Shown piece by piece: positions 25,572-33,943 of a stretch of DNA of 64,000 nucleotides. The stretch's first letter is position 1; each line of letters opens with the position of its first letter. The notes beneath the pieces were generated by a model that saw only the letters and a program-made list of their open reading frames with translations, was not told where the DNA came from and ran no database searches. The translations under genes and the position numbers were made by a program. Source of the stretch: Levilactobacillus yonginensis (GTDB taxonomy: Bacteria > Bacillota > Bacilli > Lactobacillales > Lactobacillaceae); the NCBI RefSeq assembly GCF_003946265.1, contig NZ_RHNO01000005.1, positions 85,244-149,243 of the forward strand. The letters are read 5' to 3'.

Positions 25572-25792
25572 TTTAAATCCTCCAGTTTCTCTTCTAAAAC
25601 TACTATACCAGATTGCCTCAGTACAGCCAAACAAACGTTCTATTTATTAATATTTGGAAGCGCAATCATGCCTATTAGACAACGATAATAGCGTGAATAA
25701 TTTTTCGGATTCTATCACTTGACCAGGTGATTGGAAAAGCCTATGCTATTGTAAATGTTGAATGTTTTGGGGAATTAAGGGAGGTTAACATC

Positions 25793-26722
25793 ATGCGCAG
25801 ATTACACCATCTAAAGGTCCGTTCACTTCTCATGGTAGCAGGCGCTACCTTGTTAGTGACCCCCGTTGTCAGTAGCAGTGCAATCACAGCGGAAGCCGCA
25901 AGTGTCACACCATCGACAACCACGCTCAAGAAAAGTTCGAGTTACTACCGCAAACATGCGAAGACTCTAGGCAAGAAATACAAATTAGCGTTTGATGCGC
26001 AAACCGCTCTTAAAAAGAACGGTAAAGCTGTGGTTTATGTCAATACCAAGGACAAGAACCTTAAGCAAAGCGTCAAAGTCGCCATGAACTATTGGAATAA
26101 GCAACTGGGCAAAAAGGAATTCACCCAGGGCACCAAAAAGTCCCATACGTTCACATTCTCAGTCTCTAAAACCAAGCCTAGCAAGAGTGATTCGAGTGAC
26201 GCTTGGTGGACTCCCGGTAAGAAGCAGTTGCAGATTCGGCAATCCTACTATACTGCTGAAAAACAGGAAATTGGTTCAGCAATGACGGAACAACTGAACG
26301 ATTCCTTCTACAAACAATACAAGAGCACTATTGAGGCTAAAGCCAAGGCTAACCTTGTTGCGAAGGGCGTCTCGACTAGCGACAAAAACTACTCAACGTT
26401 GTTCGATCAAGAAGCTGGAAACGTTGAGACATCCCTGCCAGCTTATTCTACCTTGGTCAAGGACGTGAAGGCGGTTGAAAATAGCTATGCTAATACTGGC
26501 CGGATGTACGCCTACGCTAGCATCATTGCTCACGAAATGGGCCACGTCATGGGCCTAAACCATTCGCCGAATACCAAAGATCTCATGTACTACGAAAGTG
26601 GCAACAGCAATGTTTACAGCTACAAAAAAGTTAAGGCTGGCTTATCCAAATACACACCGGTTACCAAGACTGACAAAGCCCGGGCAAAACTAGCTTTGAA
26701 AATTTACACAGCTGTACACTGA
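25793..26722 (+). CDS. secreted matrixin-like zinc metalloprotease
   Basis: A 309-residue exported protein. The signal peptide is about residues 1-36 (SLLMVAGATLLVTPVVSSSA, cleavage near AEA-A). The catalytic motif HEMGHVMGLNH gives zinc ligands His247, His251, His257 and catalytic Glu248, followed by a Met-turn LMYYE (Met265), so it is a metzincin of the M10/matrixin type. The N-terminal part is lysine-rich and resembles other lactobacillar exported proteins. There is no wall anchor, so it is likely secreted or held by charge. Start at 25793 follows AAGGGAGG at 8 nt; the in-frame extension upstream is not translated. Substrate unknown. Confidence 0.9.
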   Translation: MRRLHHLKVRSLLMVAGATLLVTPVVSSSAITAEAASVTPSTTTLKKSSSYYRKHAKTLGKKYKLAFDAQTALKKNGKAVVYVNTKDKNLKQSVKVAMNYWNKQLGKKEFTQGTKKSHTFTFSVSKTKPSKSDSSDAWWTPGKKQLQIRQSYYTAEKQEIGSAMTEQLNDSFYKQYKSTIEAKAKANLVAKGVSTSDKNYSTLFDQEAGNVETSLPAYSTLVKDVKAVENSYANTGRMYAYASIIAHEMGHVMGLNHSPNTKDLMYYESGNSNVYSYKKVKAGLSKYTPVTKTDKARAKLALKIYTAVH

Positions 26723-26733
26723 TTAACTACGTC

Positions 26734-26771
26734 AAAAGATTGCGACCGAATTTTTGGTCACGGTCTTTTTT
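26734..26771 (+). terminator. terminator after matrixin-like gene
   Basis: AAAGATTGCGACC / GGTCACGGTCTTT imperfect stem with a T run of six, 12 nt after the stop. Confidence 0.8.
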
Positions 26772-26868
26772 GTTTGCAATCGAACTGTAACTAATTGTAA
26801 ATTTCTAGTAACCTGTTCGCTTGGGTTACCGTGTACAATGGACTCAAATACTGAGGAGGACATCATTC

Positions 26869-27813
26869 ATGCAAATTAGTTTACGTAAATTAGGGGCCGG
26901 TTTAGCTGCCTTTGCTGCTGTTGTCGCTGTTGGGGTTAGTTTAAACACGACCACTGCGAACGCCGCTGGCAAAAAAGTTGCTGATATTTCGCAATACCAA
27001 GGGAATATCAACTGGAAGAAGGCGTCCAAGGACTTAAAGTACGCCATTATTCGGGTGCAACACGGTAGTAAGGGTGACACTGGTTACATGGTTGACAGTA
27101 AGCGAAATGTCAACGCCAAAGGCGCATACAAGTATGGTGTTCCATTTGGCCAATACATGTTTGCCGAATTTACCAGCGTGAAGGATGCCCAACAAGAAGC
27201 CAAGGACTTCTACAAGCGGAGTAACTCCCACACGAAGTTCTACGCTTTGGATGAAGAAAAGCGGATGCCTGGTGCCAAGAGTAAGGAACAAACTTACGTT
27301 AACGCTTGGTTAAAGACTATGCGTAGTTTAACTGACAAGCCACTGATCATGTACTCTGGTGAATGGTACGCTAACTCTAACAACTTGAACTTCTCCAAAT
27401 TCGATGGGACTTGGATTGCCAAGTACAGTTCTACCAAGCCTAAAGTTTCTGGTACTTCCGTTGACTTATGGCAACACACGAGTTCAGGTAAAGTTTCCGG
27501 TATCAGCGGGAACGTTGACTTGAACAAGGTTTTAGACAATGCCGCTGTTAAGAGTTGGTTCGCAGGTAACACGACTCACTCAAAGACGAGCTACTACAGC
27601 TCAGCTAGTGGTGTCACGGGTATCAAGACCAAGAAGGCCGTTTACGAATACTCTTCCACCCTCTTTACCAAGAGTCACCGCGGTACCAAAGTGGCTGCTG
27701 GTAAAAAGTTAGCCGTTAAGGCAGTTGTTAAGAACAACAAGAATGCTTACCGTTTCCAATTAACGAATGGTAAGTACGTCACTGCCAACCAAGCATACGT
27801 TTCAACTTACTAA
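26869..27813 (+). CDS. secreted GH25 muramidase with DUF5776 tail
   Basis: A 314-residue exported lysozyme. Signal peptide about 1-32 (GAGLAAFAAVVAVGVSLNTTTANA). The GH25 catalytic domain runs about 35-230: VADISQYQGNINW opening, IIRVQHG, the acidic pair in FYALDEEKR, and VDLWQHTSSGKVSGISGNVDLN near the end. The C-terminal 60 residues (AVYEYSSTLFTKSHRGTKVAAGKKLAVKAVV) match the DUF5776 module, thought to hold proteins at the lactobacillar surface. It cleaves the glycan strands of peptidoglycan, as an autolysin or against competitors. Start at 26869 follows GAGGAGGA. Strong terminator behind. Confidence 0.94.
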   Translation: MQISLRKLGAGLAAFAAVVAVGVSLNTTTANAAGKKVADISQYQGNINWKKASKDLKYAIIRVQHGSKGDTGYMVDSKRNVNAKGAYKYGVPFGQYMFAEFTSVKDAQQEAKDFYKRSNSHTKFYALDEEKRMPGAKSKEQTYVNAWLKTMRSLTDKPLIMYSGEWYANSNNLNFSKFDGTWIAKYSSTKPKVSGTSVDLWQHTSSGKVSGISGNVDLNKVLDNAAVKSWFAGNTTHSKTSYYSSASGVTGIKTKKAVYEYSSTLFTKSHRGTKVAAGKKLAVKAVVKNNKNAYRFQLTNGKYVTANQAYVSTY

Positions 27814-27823
27814 ACTTGTATAT

Positions 27824-27857
27824 AAAAGGCGTCTGACCGCTGTCAGACGCCTTTTTT
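27824..27857. terminator. terminator between GH25 and GH8 genes
   Basis: Perfect 14-bp stem AAAAGGCGTCTGAC / GTCAGACGCCTTTT with a 4-nt loop and T run on plus and A run on the other side; convergent genes can share it. Confidence 0.93.
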
Positions 27858-27874
27858 GCGTTCAGATGATTCAC

Positions 27875-29005
27875 TTATTCCAAACCAGTAACCACTTGAA
27901 GGGTCGCGGAGTAGTAGTTCTTCCGTGGAATCTTTTTAGATAGTTGCTTAGCCGTTTTATTCTTTAAGGCCGTCTTTTTCATTGTCTTGGCGGCAAAGTG
28001 AACGGGGGCAACAAATGCCGCGTTGCTGTAATTGTTCACTGCCCGACCACCCAAGGTATAGACTGCTTGCACCTGCTTTTTTTGATTAAAAAACCGCAAT
28101 TGTTTAGTCAACGCATTTTTAGTCACCTTATCATGCTTCAGCTTATAGGTTTGGGCAAGTCGCCAAGGAACCCGGCAAGCATTATAGCCAACTTGATTAT
28201 CCGTTCCGGACTCAATGCTATACGGCGTAACAGCCTTTAATTTAAGACTCTTACCCGTAGCCAAAATGAAATCTGGGAACAAACCGGTCTTATGACGAGC
28301 GCTTAGCTTCTTAACAGCTATTTGGCTACGACTAGCTACCTTAGTCCAGGTGCTATCTTTCATGTATTTAGCAAATGTCTTAAAGTACCCGGTCGTCAAA
28401 TCTGAGGGCCGCAACTTACTCCGATCATAGCTGCTAGTCGCCCAATTACCCATGGTTGGCAAATAGGTGGTTGGGTTGAGTTCCTTTTGCTTAATCGCGG
28501 TCAACAATTTCTTAGCCGCCTGCTTATAATTGATCTGCTTACTCCCCCACTTTTTGTCCGCTAAGATTAGGGCGTACGCAATGTCTAAATCACCATCCGT
28601 CGCACTATTCTTCTGCGACCCTTGACTGGTCATCTTTCCGGACCGTTTAGTCTGCTGCCACTGCATCAAAGGCAGTTTATTGGAGACTCGGTGCGCACGA
28701 TAGTACTTGTACATCTGATTAAAGGTCGTCCGCGTATTAGCCCCTTTCTTCGCTGCTAAAACCGTGGCTAACATACCGTATCCTTGGCCTTCAGATAGAG
28801 CCGTGGTACTGCCCGGACCATCATTGGACTTCACATATTTTTGCGTTTTACCACCTACGTATATTTTCTTCCACTGGTTGTACTGTGTGACTGCCTGACT
28901 GGTTTTCGCCTGAGCAGGTAGCGGCTGTCCCAGTGCAAGCCCCAAAGCGCAACCACTTAACAGAACAACCCCCAACGTTTTAAGTAACCATCGTTGTTTT
29001 CGCAT
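27875..29005 (-). CDS. secreted GH8 family glycosyl hydrolase
   Basis: A 376-residue exported enzyme of glycoside hydrolase family 8 (endoglucanase/chitosanase/lichenase clan). The signal region is 1-33 (LLKTLGVVLLSGCALGLALG ... AQA); an LSGC sequence could also serve as a lipobox. Catalytic features: ALSEGQGYGML with general acid Glu72, NSATDGDLDIAYAL with Asp137/Asp139, and TDNQVGYNACRVPWRLA, the family's Asn-Cys-Arg segment. It cuts internal beta-1,4 glucosyl or glucosaminyl links. Start at 29005 follows GAAAGGAAG. Which polymer it attacks is open; it may act on exopolysaccharide or chitosan. Confidence 0.92.
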   Translation of the reverse strand: MRKQRWLLKTLGVVLLSGCALGLALGQPLPAQAKTSQAVTQYNQWKKIYVGGKTQKYVKSNDGPGSTTALSEGQGYGMLATVLAAKKGANTRTTFNQMYKYYRAHRVSNKLPLMQWQQTKRSGKMTSQGSQKNSATDGDLDIAYALILADKKWGSKQINYKQAAKKLLTAIKQKELNPTTYLPTMGNWATSSYDRSKLRPSDLTTGYFKTFAKYMKDSTWTKVASRSQIAVKKLSARHKTGLFPDFILATGKSLKLKAVTPYSIESGTDNQVGYNACRVPWRLAQTYKLKHDKVTKNALTKQLRFFNQKKQVQAVYTLGGRAVNNYSNAAFVAPVHFAAKTMKKTALKNKTAKQLSKKIPRKNYYSATLQVVTGLE

Positions 29006-29145
29006 CCATTTCAGCTTCCTTTCCTCAACCACATTTCCTTTAAATTATAGCGTTTTCAGAGATAGTTTGTCGTGACAAATGAACCATTATTTGACGATTG
29101 ACCCCATCAAAAAAGTCGCCCCATTGAATTGAGACGACTCACTGA

Positions 29146-29466
29146 TTAATCTGTAAAGATTTCTTTCGCAATATTGAAAGCAGACCAAGCCTTAGGCCAA
29201 CCAACATAGAATGAAAGGTGCGTAATGACTTCAGCAATCTCGTCTTTGGTGATGCCGTTACCCTTGCCAATCTTTAAACGCGCTGGTAATTGTTCAAAAT
29301 TCCCGGCAGAAATCAACGCTGAAATCGTAATCAGACTTCGTTGGTGAGCTGACAATTTGTCCTCTCGTGACCACACTTGTCCGAATAGAACATCATCATT
29401 TAATTCTGCAAATTTCGGAGCAAAATCGCCCAAGTTATCGCGTCCTGCAGTTTGTTTTTTAGCCAT
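29146..29466 (-). CDS. carboxymuconolactone decarboxylase family protein
   Basis: A 106-residue alpha-helical protein of the CMD/AhpD family. The pattern LITISALISAGNFEQL and ITHLSFYVGWPKAWSAFNIAKE is characteristic; the CXXC redox pair of AhpD proper is absent, so peroxidase-partner activity is unlikely. It forms a unit with the upstream cupin (12-nt gap) and MerR regulator. CMD plus cupin pairs are widespread in lactobacilli under MerR control and are induced by electrophile or aldehyde stress; the reaction is unknown. Confidence 0.93.
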   Translation of the reverse strand: MAKKQTAGRDNLGDFAPKFAELNDDVLFGQVWSREDKLSAHQRSLITISALISAGNFEQLPARLKIGKGNGITKDEIAEVITHLSFYVGWPKAWSAFNIAKEIFTD

Positions 29467-29478
29467 TTAACAGACCTC

Positions 29479-29889
29479 CTAGTCTAAAGCATCGTAAGTC
29501 TTATCATCAACTGGTTCTAACCATTCTGGCGTACCGGCCGTGATCGCGATGTGACTAAACCAGCTATCCTTCGTCGCACCATGCCAATGCTTAACGCCAT
29601 CCTTGGTAACCACGACGTCGCCCGCTTTTAAGTGGCGTGCTGGTTGACCAGCTTCTTGATACCAGCCTTCGCCACCGGTAACCAACAGGATTTGGAAACC
29701 ATCATGATGGATGTGCCAGTTATTCCGACAACCAGGTTCAAAGGTAACGTTCCCAACACCAACGTTCACGTCTGGATCGTTAACTAACCCTTGTAAATAG
29801 CTCTGACCTACGAAAAAGTCTTGATAAGCAACGTTTTTGTCGCCAGCTGGAAAAATTACACCATTTTTGATATCTTCATTTTTTGCCAT
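29479..29889 (-). CDS. cupin domain protein
   Basis: A 136-residue single-domain cupin. Motif 1 reads GCRNNWHIHHDGFQILLVTGG and motif 2 reads GDVVVTKDGVKHWHGA, with three or four histidines placed for a divalent metal. It is a small-molecule enzyme or binder, possibly an isomerase or dioxygenase. It is translated between MerR (15-nt gap) and the CMD gene, and likely works on the same compound. RBS AAAGGACA before the ATG at 29889. Confidence 0.92.
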   Translation of the reverse strand: MAKNEDIKNGVIFPAGDKNVAYQDFFVGQSYLQGLVNDPDVNVGVGNVTFEPGCRNNWHIHHDGFQILLVTGGEGWYQEAGQPARHLKAGDVVVTKDGVKHWHGATKDSWFSHIAITAGTPEWLEPVDDKTYDALD

Positions 29890-29904
29890 TTTAAAGTGTC
29901 CTTT

Positions 29905-30324
29905 CTAATCCTGAAATCTCTGTAAATAGTCATGGAAACTTTCTGAATCATCAATTGTATGAGCTGTCTTGCCATCATACCAGTCGATTTTATGTCCCAA
30001 GACCTTTAGATGCATCTGTTGTTCCGCAATCTCAGCTTCGGCGTTGTCCTTGACTCGTTGTAACAGTTGACGCCGTTCAGCAATCGTTGTATCGCCTTCC
30101 GCACGCAACTTGACGTACCGTTTTAAATCATTGAGCTGCATCCCCGTTCCTTTTAAATGTAGGATAAATCCCACCCAACGGATGTCTTCTGCAACGTAGT
30201 AACGCACACCATTGTCATCGCGCTGTGACAGAATCAAGCCTTGATCCTCGTAGTAGCGTAACGTATAAGCAGATAAACCCACTAACTTTGAAAACTCGCC
30301 AATTCGATAACGTTTGTCAGCCAA
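29905..30324 (-). CDS. MerR-family regulator (NmlR/AdhR-like)
   Basis: A 139-residue transcription factor starting at TTG 30324, which lies 8 nt after GGAGG. N-terminal winged helix: YRIGEFSKLVGLSAYTLRYYEDQGLI, wing YYVAEDIRWVGFILHLKGTGM, then a long coiled-coil dimer helix (about 80-118) and a short C-terminal tail. No cysteine is present in the sensor region, so metal or thiol sensing is not supported. It likely activates its own operon (merR-cupin-CMD) from the palindrome at 30366-30385 located inside a 19-bp promoter spacer. Similar regulators in Bacillus respond to aldehydes. Confidence 0.9.
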   Translation of the reverse strand: MADKRYRIGEFSKLVGLSAYTLRYYEDQGLILSQRDDNGVRYYVAEDIRWVGFILHLKGTGMQLNDLKRYVKLRAEGDTTIAERRQLLQRVKDNAEAEIAEQQMHLKVLGHKIDWYDGKTAHTIDDSESFHDYLQRFQD

Positions 30325-30357
30325 CTTCAACACCTCCGTTAATTGCTTACAAGACTT

Positions 30358-30388
30358 AGTAAACACCTTAGAGTGTACTCTAAGGCAA
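30358..30388 (-). promoter_or_regulatory. MerR-type promoter with 19-bp spacer and palindromic operator
   Basis: On minus: TTGCCT (30388-30383), 19-bp spacer, TTTACT (30363-30358). The spacer holds the perfect inverted repeat CCTTAGAGT-GT-ACTCTAAGG (30366-30385, plus-strand reading). An overlong spacer with a central dyad is the classic layout of promoters untwisted by MerR proteins. Confidence 0.85.
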
Positions 30389-30399
30389 GCGAAAATAAC

Positions 30400-30426
30400 A
30401 AAAAAGGTCGATAAATTTTATCGACC
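30400..30426 (-). terminator. terminator of the tetR gene
   Basis: GGTCGATAAA (30406-30415) pairs with TTTATCGACC, followed on minus by six T residues. It ends the tetR transcript just before the MerR promoter. Confidence 0.85.
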
Positions 30427-30433
30427 CCCTAAT

Positions 30434-31000
30434 CTAATCAATTTTAAATTGGGCAATTGCCAACGCCATTGTTTGTTCAAAACGTTGATTGACCTTACGC
30501 TGAGAAAGATTCAGGAATCCCCCGATTTCCTGCATAATGAATCCAAACAACACTGACCGGTACAATGTTGATTCGACCAGTCCCGTATCTCCAGCTTCAT
30601 CAAGGTGTAGGCTCCGAAACATTTGTTGGTACAGGTCGACCAACGCCTTGTGTGTCCGCGTCAATTGATGTAAATCATTCGGATTCATGAGCAAAGGGGC
30701 CAGGTGTTGTTGCTGATTACAGCTTTGCCGAAATTCTTGAGCAAAAACCATCAGTGCTTCCTTACCTGAAACACCGACCAAGCGACGCATCAATCGATCT
30801 TCAATTTCCTTAACAAACTGTAACCCAACTTGATCCAACAAATCATTCAAGCTCTCAACGTAGTTATAGAGCGATTGTGGCCGTACCTCCAATGCCGCCG
30901 CCAATGCCCGAATGGTTAAATGGTCGACCCCTTCTTCAGCAATCATCAAATTAGCCCGATCGATCACCTTTTCATGCGATAAAGTCCGTCGTTTCACCAT
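30434..31000 (-). CDS. TetR/AcrR-family repressor of the divergent efflux genes
   Basis: A 188-residue regulator. The helix-turn-helix is in residues about 8-50 (RANLMIAEEGVDHLTIRALAAALEVRPQSLYNYVESLNDLL). The C-terminal ligand domain (about 75-188, with LYRSVLFGFIMQEIGGFLN) resembles the WHG-type TetR C domain. Start at 31000 follows GAGAGGGG. It is divergent from the MFS/DUF4811 pair and probably represses both through the TTGAAAC-G-GTTTCAA palindrome between them; the inducer is presumably an efflux substrate. Confidence 0.92.
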   Translation of the reverse strand: MVKRRTLSHEKVIDRANLMIAEEGVDHLTIRALAAALEVRPQSLYNYVESLNDLLDQVGLQFVKEIEDRLMRRLVGVSGKEALMVFAQEFRQSCNQQQHLAPLLMNPNDLHQLTRTHKALVDLYQQMFRSLHLDEAGDTGLVESTLYRSVLFGFIMQEIGGFLNLSQRKVNQRFEQTMALAIAQFKID

Positions 31001-31039
31001 AGTGTGTACCCCTCTCCAGCCTCTTTTCGCTATTATACA

Positions 31040-31054
31040 TTGAAACGGTTTCAA
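31040..31054. promoter_or_regulatory. palindromic operator between tetR and MFS genes
   Basis: Perfect 15-nt palindrome TTGAAAC-G-GTTTCAA, about 40 nt before the tetR start and upstream of a TATAAT (31097-31102) that faces the MFS gene. Its size and place fit a TetR dimer site controlling both directions. Confidence 0.7.
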
Positions 31055-31155
31055 AATAAACTGATGTATGTAATTTATTTTCTTTAAATATCAGTATATA
31101 ATATGCATTAATTAATGAGGGCCAGTGTGCTCCCCAAATAAAGAGGCTTATATCA

Positions 31156-32598
31156 ATGACTGACAACAATAATCATGCTTATAATCGGGTGGGCCTCATG
31201 GTCACCCTCATGTTCGGAACTTTTTGTACGGCATTAACCACAAACATGTTGGTTACCGCCTACCCGACCTTGATGAACCGCTTCGCAATTTCTAGTGCCA
31301 CCGTTCAATGGCTAACTACCGGTTTTTTGCTGGTCATGGGGATCATGATTCCCATCAGCGCGTGGCTAATTAACAACTATAGTCTACGAACAATTTATTT
31401 AACCGCCCTCAGCTTCTTTTTAGTTGGCCTAGTTATCAGTTACACGGCCAGCAGCTTTGGGCTAATTCTGTTGGGACGATTAATTCAAGCGATTGGTGTA
31501 GGCATCACCTTTCCAACTATTCAAACCGTCCTACTCGTAACTTTCCCTGCCGACAAACGGGGGGCCATGATGGGGCTCGGTGGAATCGTCATTGGTTTAG
31601 CACCCGCTCTAGGCCCGACCGTCTCTGGGTGGATTCTAGACAACGCTAGCTGGCGCGATTTATTTGGCGTCATGATTCCACCTGTTATTTTGGTTCTCGC
31701 CCTGTCGCTTTTCTTTGTGCGGCCAGTCATCCCAATTAAAAAGTCCCCAATCGATAAATTTGCGATTCTCTTATCAACGATTGGTTTTGGGAGCCTCCTC
31801 TATGGCTTTTCAGAAGTTGGCGAAAATGGTTGGGGCTCGGTGACTGTAATTGGCGGTATTTTGGTTGGCTTAATTTTTATCGGTTGGTTTGCCCGCCACG
31901 AATGGCCACAGGCGCAGCCCTTCTTAAACGTCCGCTTGTTAAAAATCCCTTCATTTACGATTGCCTCCTTCATAACTGCACTTTCCAACACGGCCATGAT
32001 TGGGATTCAAGTCGTACTTCCGATGTACCTTCAACAGGTTCGGGGACTATCACCCTTCCACTCTGGACTGATGATTCTGCCTGGCGCCTTAATTTATGGG
32101 GTTGTCAGCCTAATCAGCGGCACGCTCTACGACCGGATGGGTGGTCGGCGCTTGGCTCTAATTGGCACCTTTCTCCTAACACTGGGGACCCTACCATTCG
32201 CCTTTCTTACGCAAAGCACGCCTTATAGTTACGTTGTTTGTGAGTATACAATTCTGATGATTGGGGTCGCCCTAGTAACCATGCCAATTACGGCAGCCAG
32301 TTCCATCGACCTTCAAGGCATTCAACTCAGCCACGGTACAGCCGTTAACAGTACCATGCGGCAGGTAATGACTTCGATGGGAACCGCCATTCTGGGGAGC
32401 GTCCTGGCTAACGTGACCACCAACCATTTACCAGCCCAGACGCTACGCCACACAGCACCACTCCTTTACCAAAGTCAAAGTTACCAAGCTGCCATGACCG
32501 GCTTTCACGCAGCCTTCCTTGTTGCAACGGCATTCGGCATTCTCGACTTTATCTTTGCCTGTTTCTTAAAGTCTCGCCAACGGGAGGTAATCGCATGA
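31156..32598 (+). CDS. MDR-family MFS drug exporter (DHA2, 14 helices)
   Basis: A 480-residue integral membrane exporter of the EmrB/QacA (DHA2) type. Motif A-like GRLIQAIGVGITFPTIQTVLL and motif C-like GLAPALGPTVSGWILDNASWRDLF are clear, and the length and hydrophobic pattern fit 14 helices. It probably expels cationic or lipophilic drugs by proton antiport. A DUF4811 protein overlaps its 3' end by 4 nt, a pairing typical for lactobacilli. Promoter TATAAT lies at 31097-31102 next to a TetR-type operator. Confidence 0.93.
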   Translation: MTDNNNHAYNRVGLMVTLMFGTFCTALTTNMLVTAYPTLMNRFAISSATVQWLTTGFLLVMGIMIPISAWLINNYSLRTIYLTALSFFLVGLVISYTASSFGLILLGRLIQAIGVGITFPTIQTVLLVTFPADKRGAMMGLGGIVIGLAPALGPTVSGWILDNASWRDLFGVMIPPVILVLALSLFFVRPVIPIKKSPIDKFAILLSTIGFGSLLYGFSEVGENGWGSVTVIGGILVGLIFIGWFARHEWPQAQPFLNVRLLKIPSFTIASFITALSNTAMIGIQVVLPMYLQQVRGLSPFHSGLMILPGALIYGVVSLISGTLYDRMGGRRLALIGTFLLTLGTLPFAFLTQSTPYSYVVCEYTILMIGVALVTMPITAASSIDLQGIQLSHGTAVNSTMRQVMTSMGTAILGSVLANVTTNHLPAQTLRHTAPLLYQSQSYQAAMTGFHAAFLVATAFGILDFIFACFLKSRQREVIA

Positions 32599-33338
32599 TT
32601 TTAATTCTATTATTCGTCGGAATTTTAATTTTCATCGGTGGCCTATTACTCATGCCCACCAAAGCAACTCGTTTGATTACCGGTGCTATCGGTTTGCTCT
32701 TATTGCTCACCATGGCAACCTTTATGATTGGCAACGACAACTGGCACTGGGGAATGCATCAGACTACAACCACGTCGACAGTCAACATCACGTCGATGTC
32801 CCCCGATAAACGATTGGGACTACTAGTCTATCAACCGATCCGCCAATCCAAATATGAACAAGTCTACGTTTATAAGAATTCTCATGCGACCCAACAACAC
32901 ACCAACGCTAGCTTAAAGACTAGCAACCGTGTAGCCTATACCTCAACAAAACAGGCCCAACTGACGACCAAACGAACTTATTGGACTTACAATCAGCATT
33001 GGCAATGGTTATTCAAGTGGACCGGTAGCCACCACGAGTTGATCCGTCGTCAAAATGCGTTTGTTCTGCCTGACTCATGGACGACCTTGAGTTCCGCTCA
33101 AGCCAAGTGGCTAGCAACCACGGTTAAGACCCAAGAGGCCGCAGCAAAACGCAACCTACAAAAACAGGTCACCACAGCGTTCGAAGCTGCCTTAGCCCAG
33201 CAACCCACGATGACTACGCAACAGCAACAAGCTTTAAAGAAGAAATTGACTAAACAAGCGCAACTTGTAGCTAACCAACGTCTATCTCAAAATTTAACAA
33301 AATTAGTGAAGGCTGCCCACTCACAACCGATTCGATAA
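32595..33338 (+). CDS. DUF4811 membrane-anchored protein
   Basis: A 247-residue protein with two N-terminal membrane helices (ILILLFVGILIFIGGLLLM and LITGAIGLLLLLTMATFMIG), then an extracytoplasmic or cytoplasmic beta-rich region (VNITSMSPDKRLGLLVYQPI ... YEQVYVYKN) and a long Gln/Lys-rich helix at the end. This is the DUF4811 family, found beside MDR MFS exporters. It overlaps the MFS gene by 4 nt, so stoichiometric production is likely. It may modulate or stabilise the exporter; mechanism unknown. Confidence 0.85.
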   Translation: MILILLFVGILIFIGGLLLMPTKATRLITGAIGLLLLLTMATFMIGNDNWHWGMHQTTTTSTVNITSMSPDKRLGLLVYQPIRQSKYEQVYVYKNSHATQQHTNASLKTSNRVAYTSTKQAQLTTKRTYWTYNQHWQWLFKWTGSHHELIRRQNAFVLPDSWTTLSSAQAKWLATTVKTQEAAAKRNLQKQVTTAFEAALAQQPTMTTQQQQALKKKLTKQAQLVANQRLSQNLTKLVKAAHSQPIR

Positions 33339-33943
33339 TATTAACATCGTGCATGGACGCGATAATCCGGTAGCATCTTTGTAAGGCTGTCGACCAAACG
33401 GCGCCGTTTAACAAGACACTTGTTTTACGTTGCCGCTAATATAGGCTTGGTTTTCCATCGTCACCCTATTCATTGCCCACAATTAGCCTTCTACTCATCT
33501 AAGACAGTTATCACTTCAATCAGCTCATAAATACGTTTCCGCCAGCCCGCGACTCGTTCACGGGCTTTTTGATTTATCATACTATGCCTTTTGCCGGCTA
33601 GTTAACCACCCCTGGTAAGCCAAGTTTCCGCTCTGAACAACTTACCCATTTGCCAAATTAGCCAGCTATAAAATAGTTCATTAAACCGCTTCATAGCAAC
33701 GCTAGTGGCGACAGTTTTTAAAATTCAGCCATCAAATCACCTTAAAAATTCTCAGTTGGCTCTGCCAGCTTTTTAACAACCAAAATCTTCTCTCGCTCCT
33801 ACCCTGACCTTTTCGATTGCGACTATAGTAAAAATAAAGCGGTTGAAGGATTGTCAAAAATATTTTGTCTGATGAGCCATTATTGTAAAATACACTACCA
33901 CGTACAATAGTGACTCGTAAATGTTGATTGGAGGAGGATTACG
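33339..33943. other. 605-bp intergenic region
   Basis: No supported gene. It contains a small terminator, AGCCCG/CGGGCT plus TTTTT, at about 33545-33573 (plus), suitable for the MFS/DUF4811 transcript. A likely promoter for the LPXTG gene is TTTGTC (33664-33669 does not fit; the usable copy is 33864-33869), 16-bp spacer, TAAAAT (33886-33891). The rest is AT-rich without obvious repeats. Confidence 0.55.
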
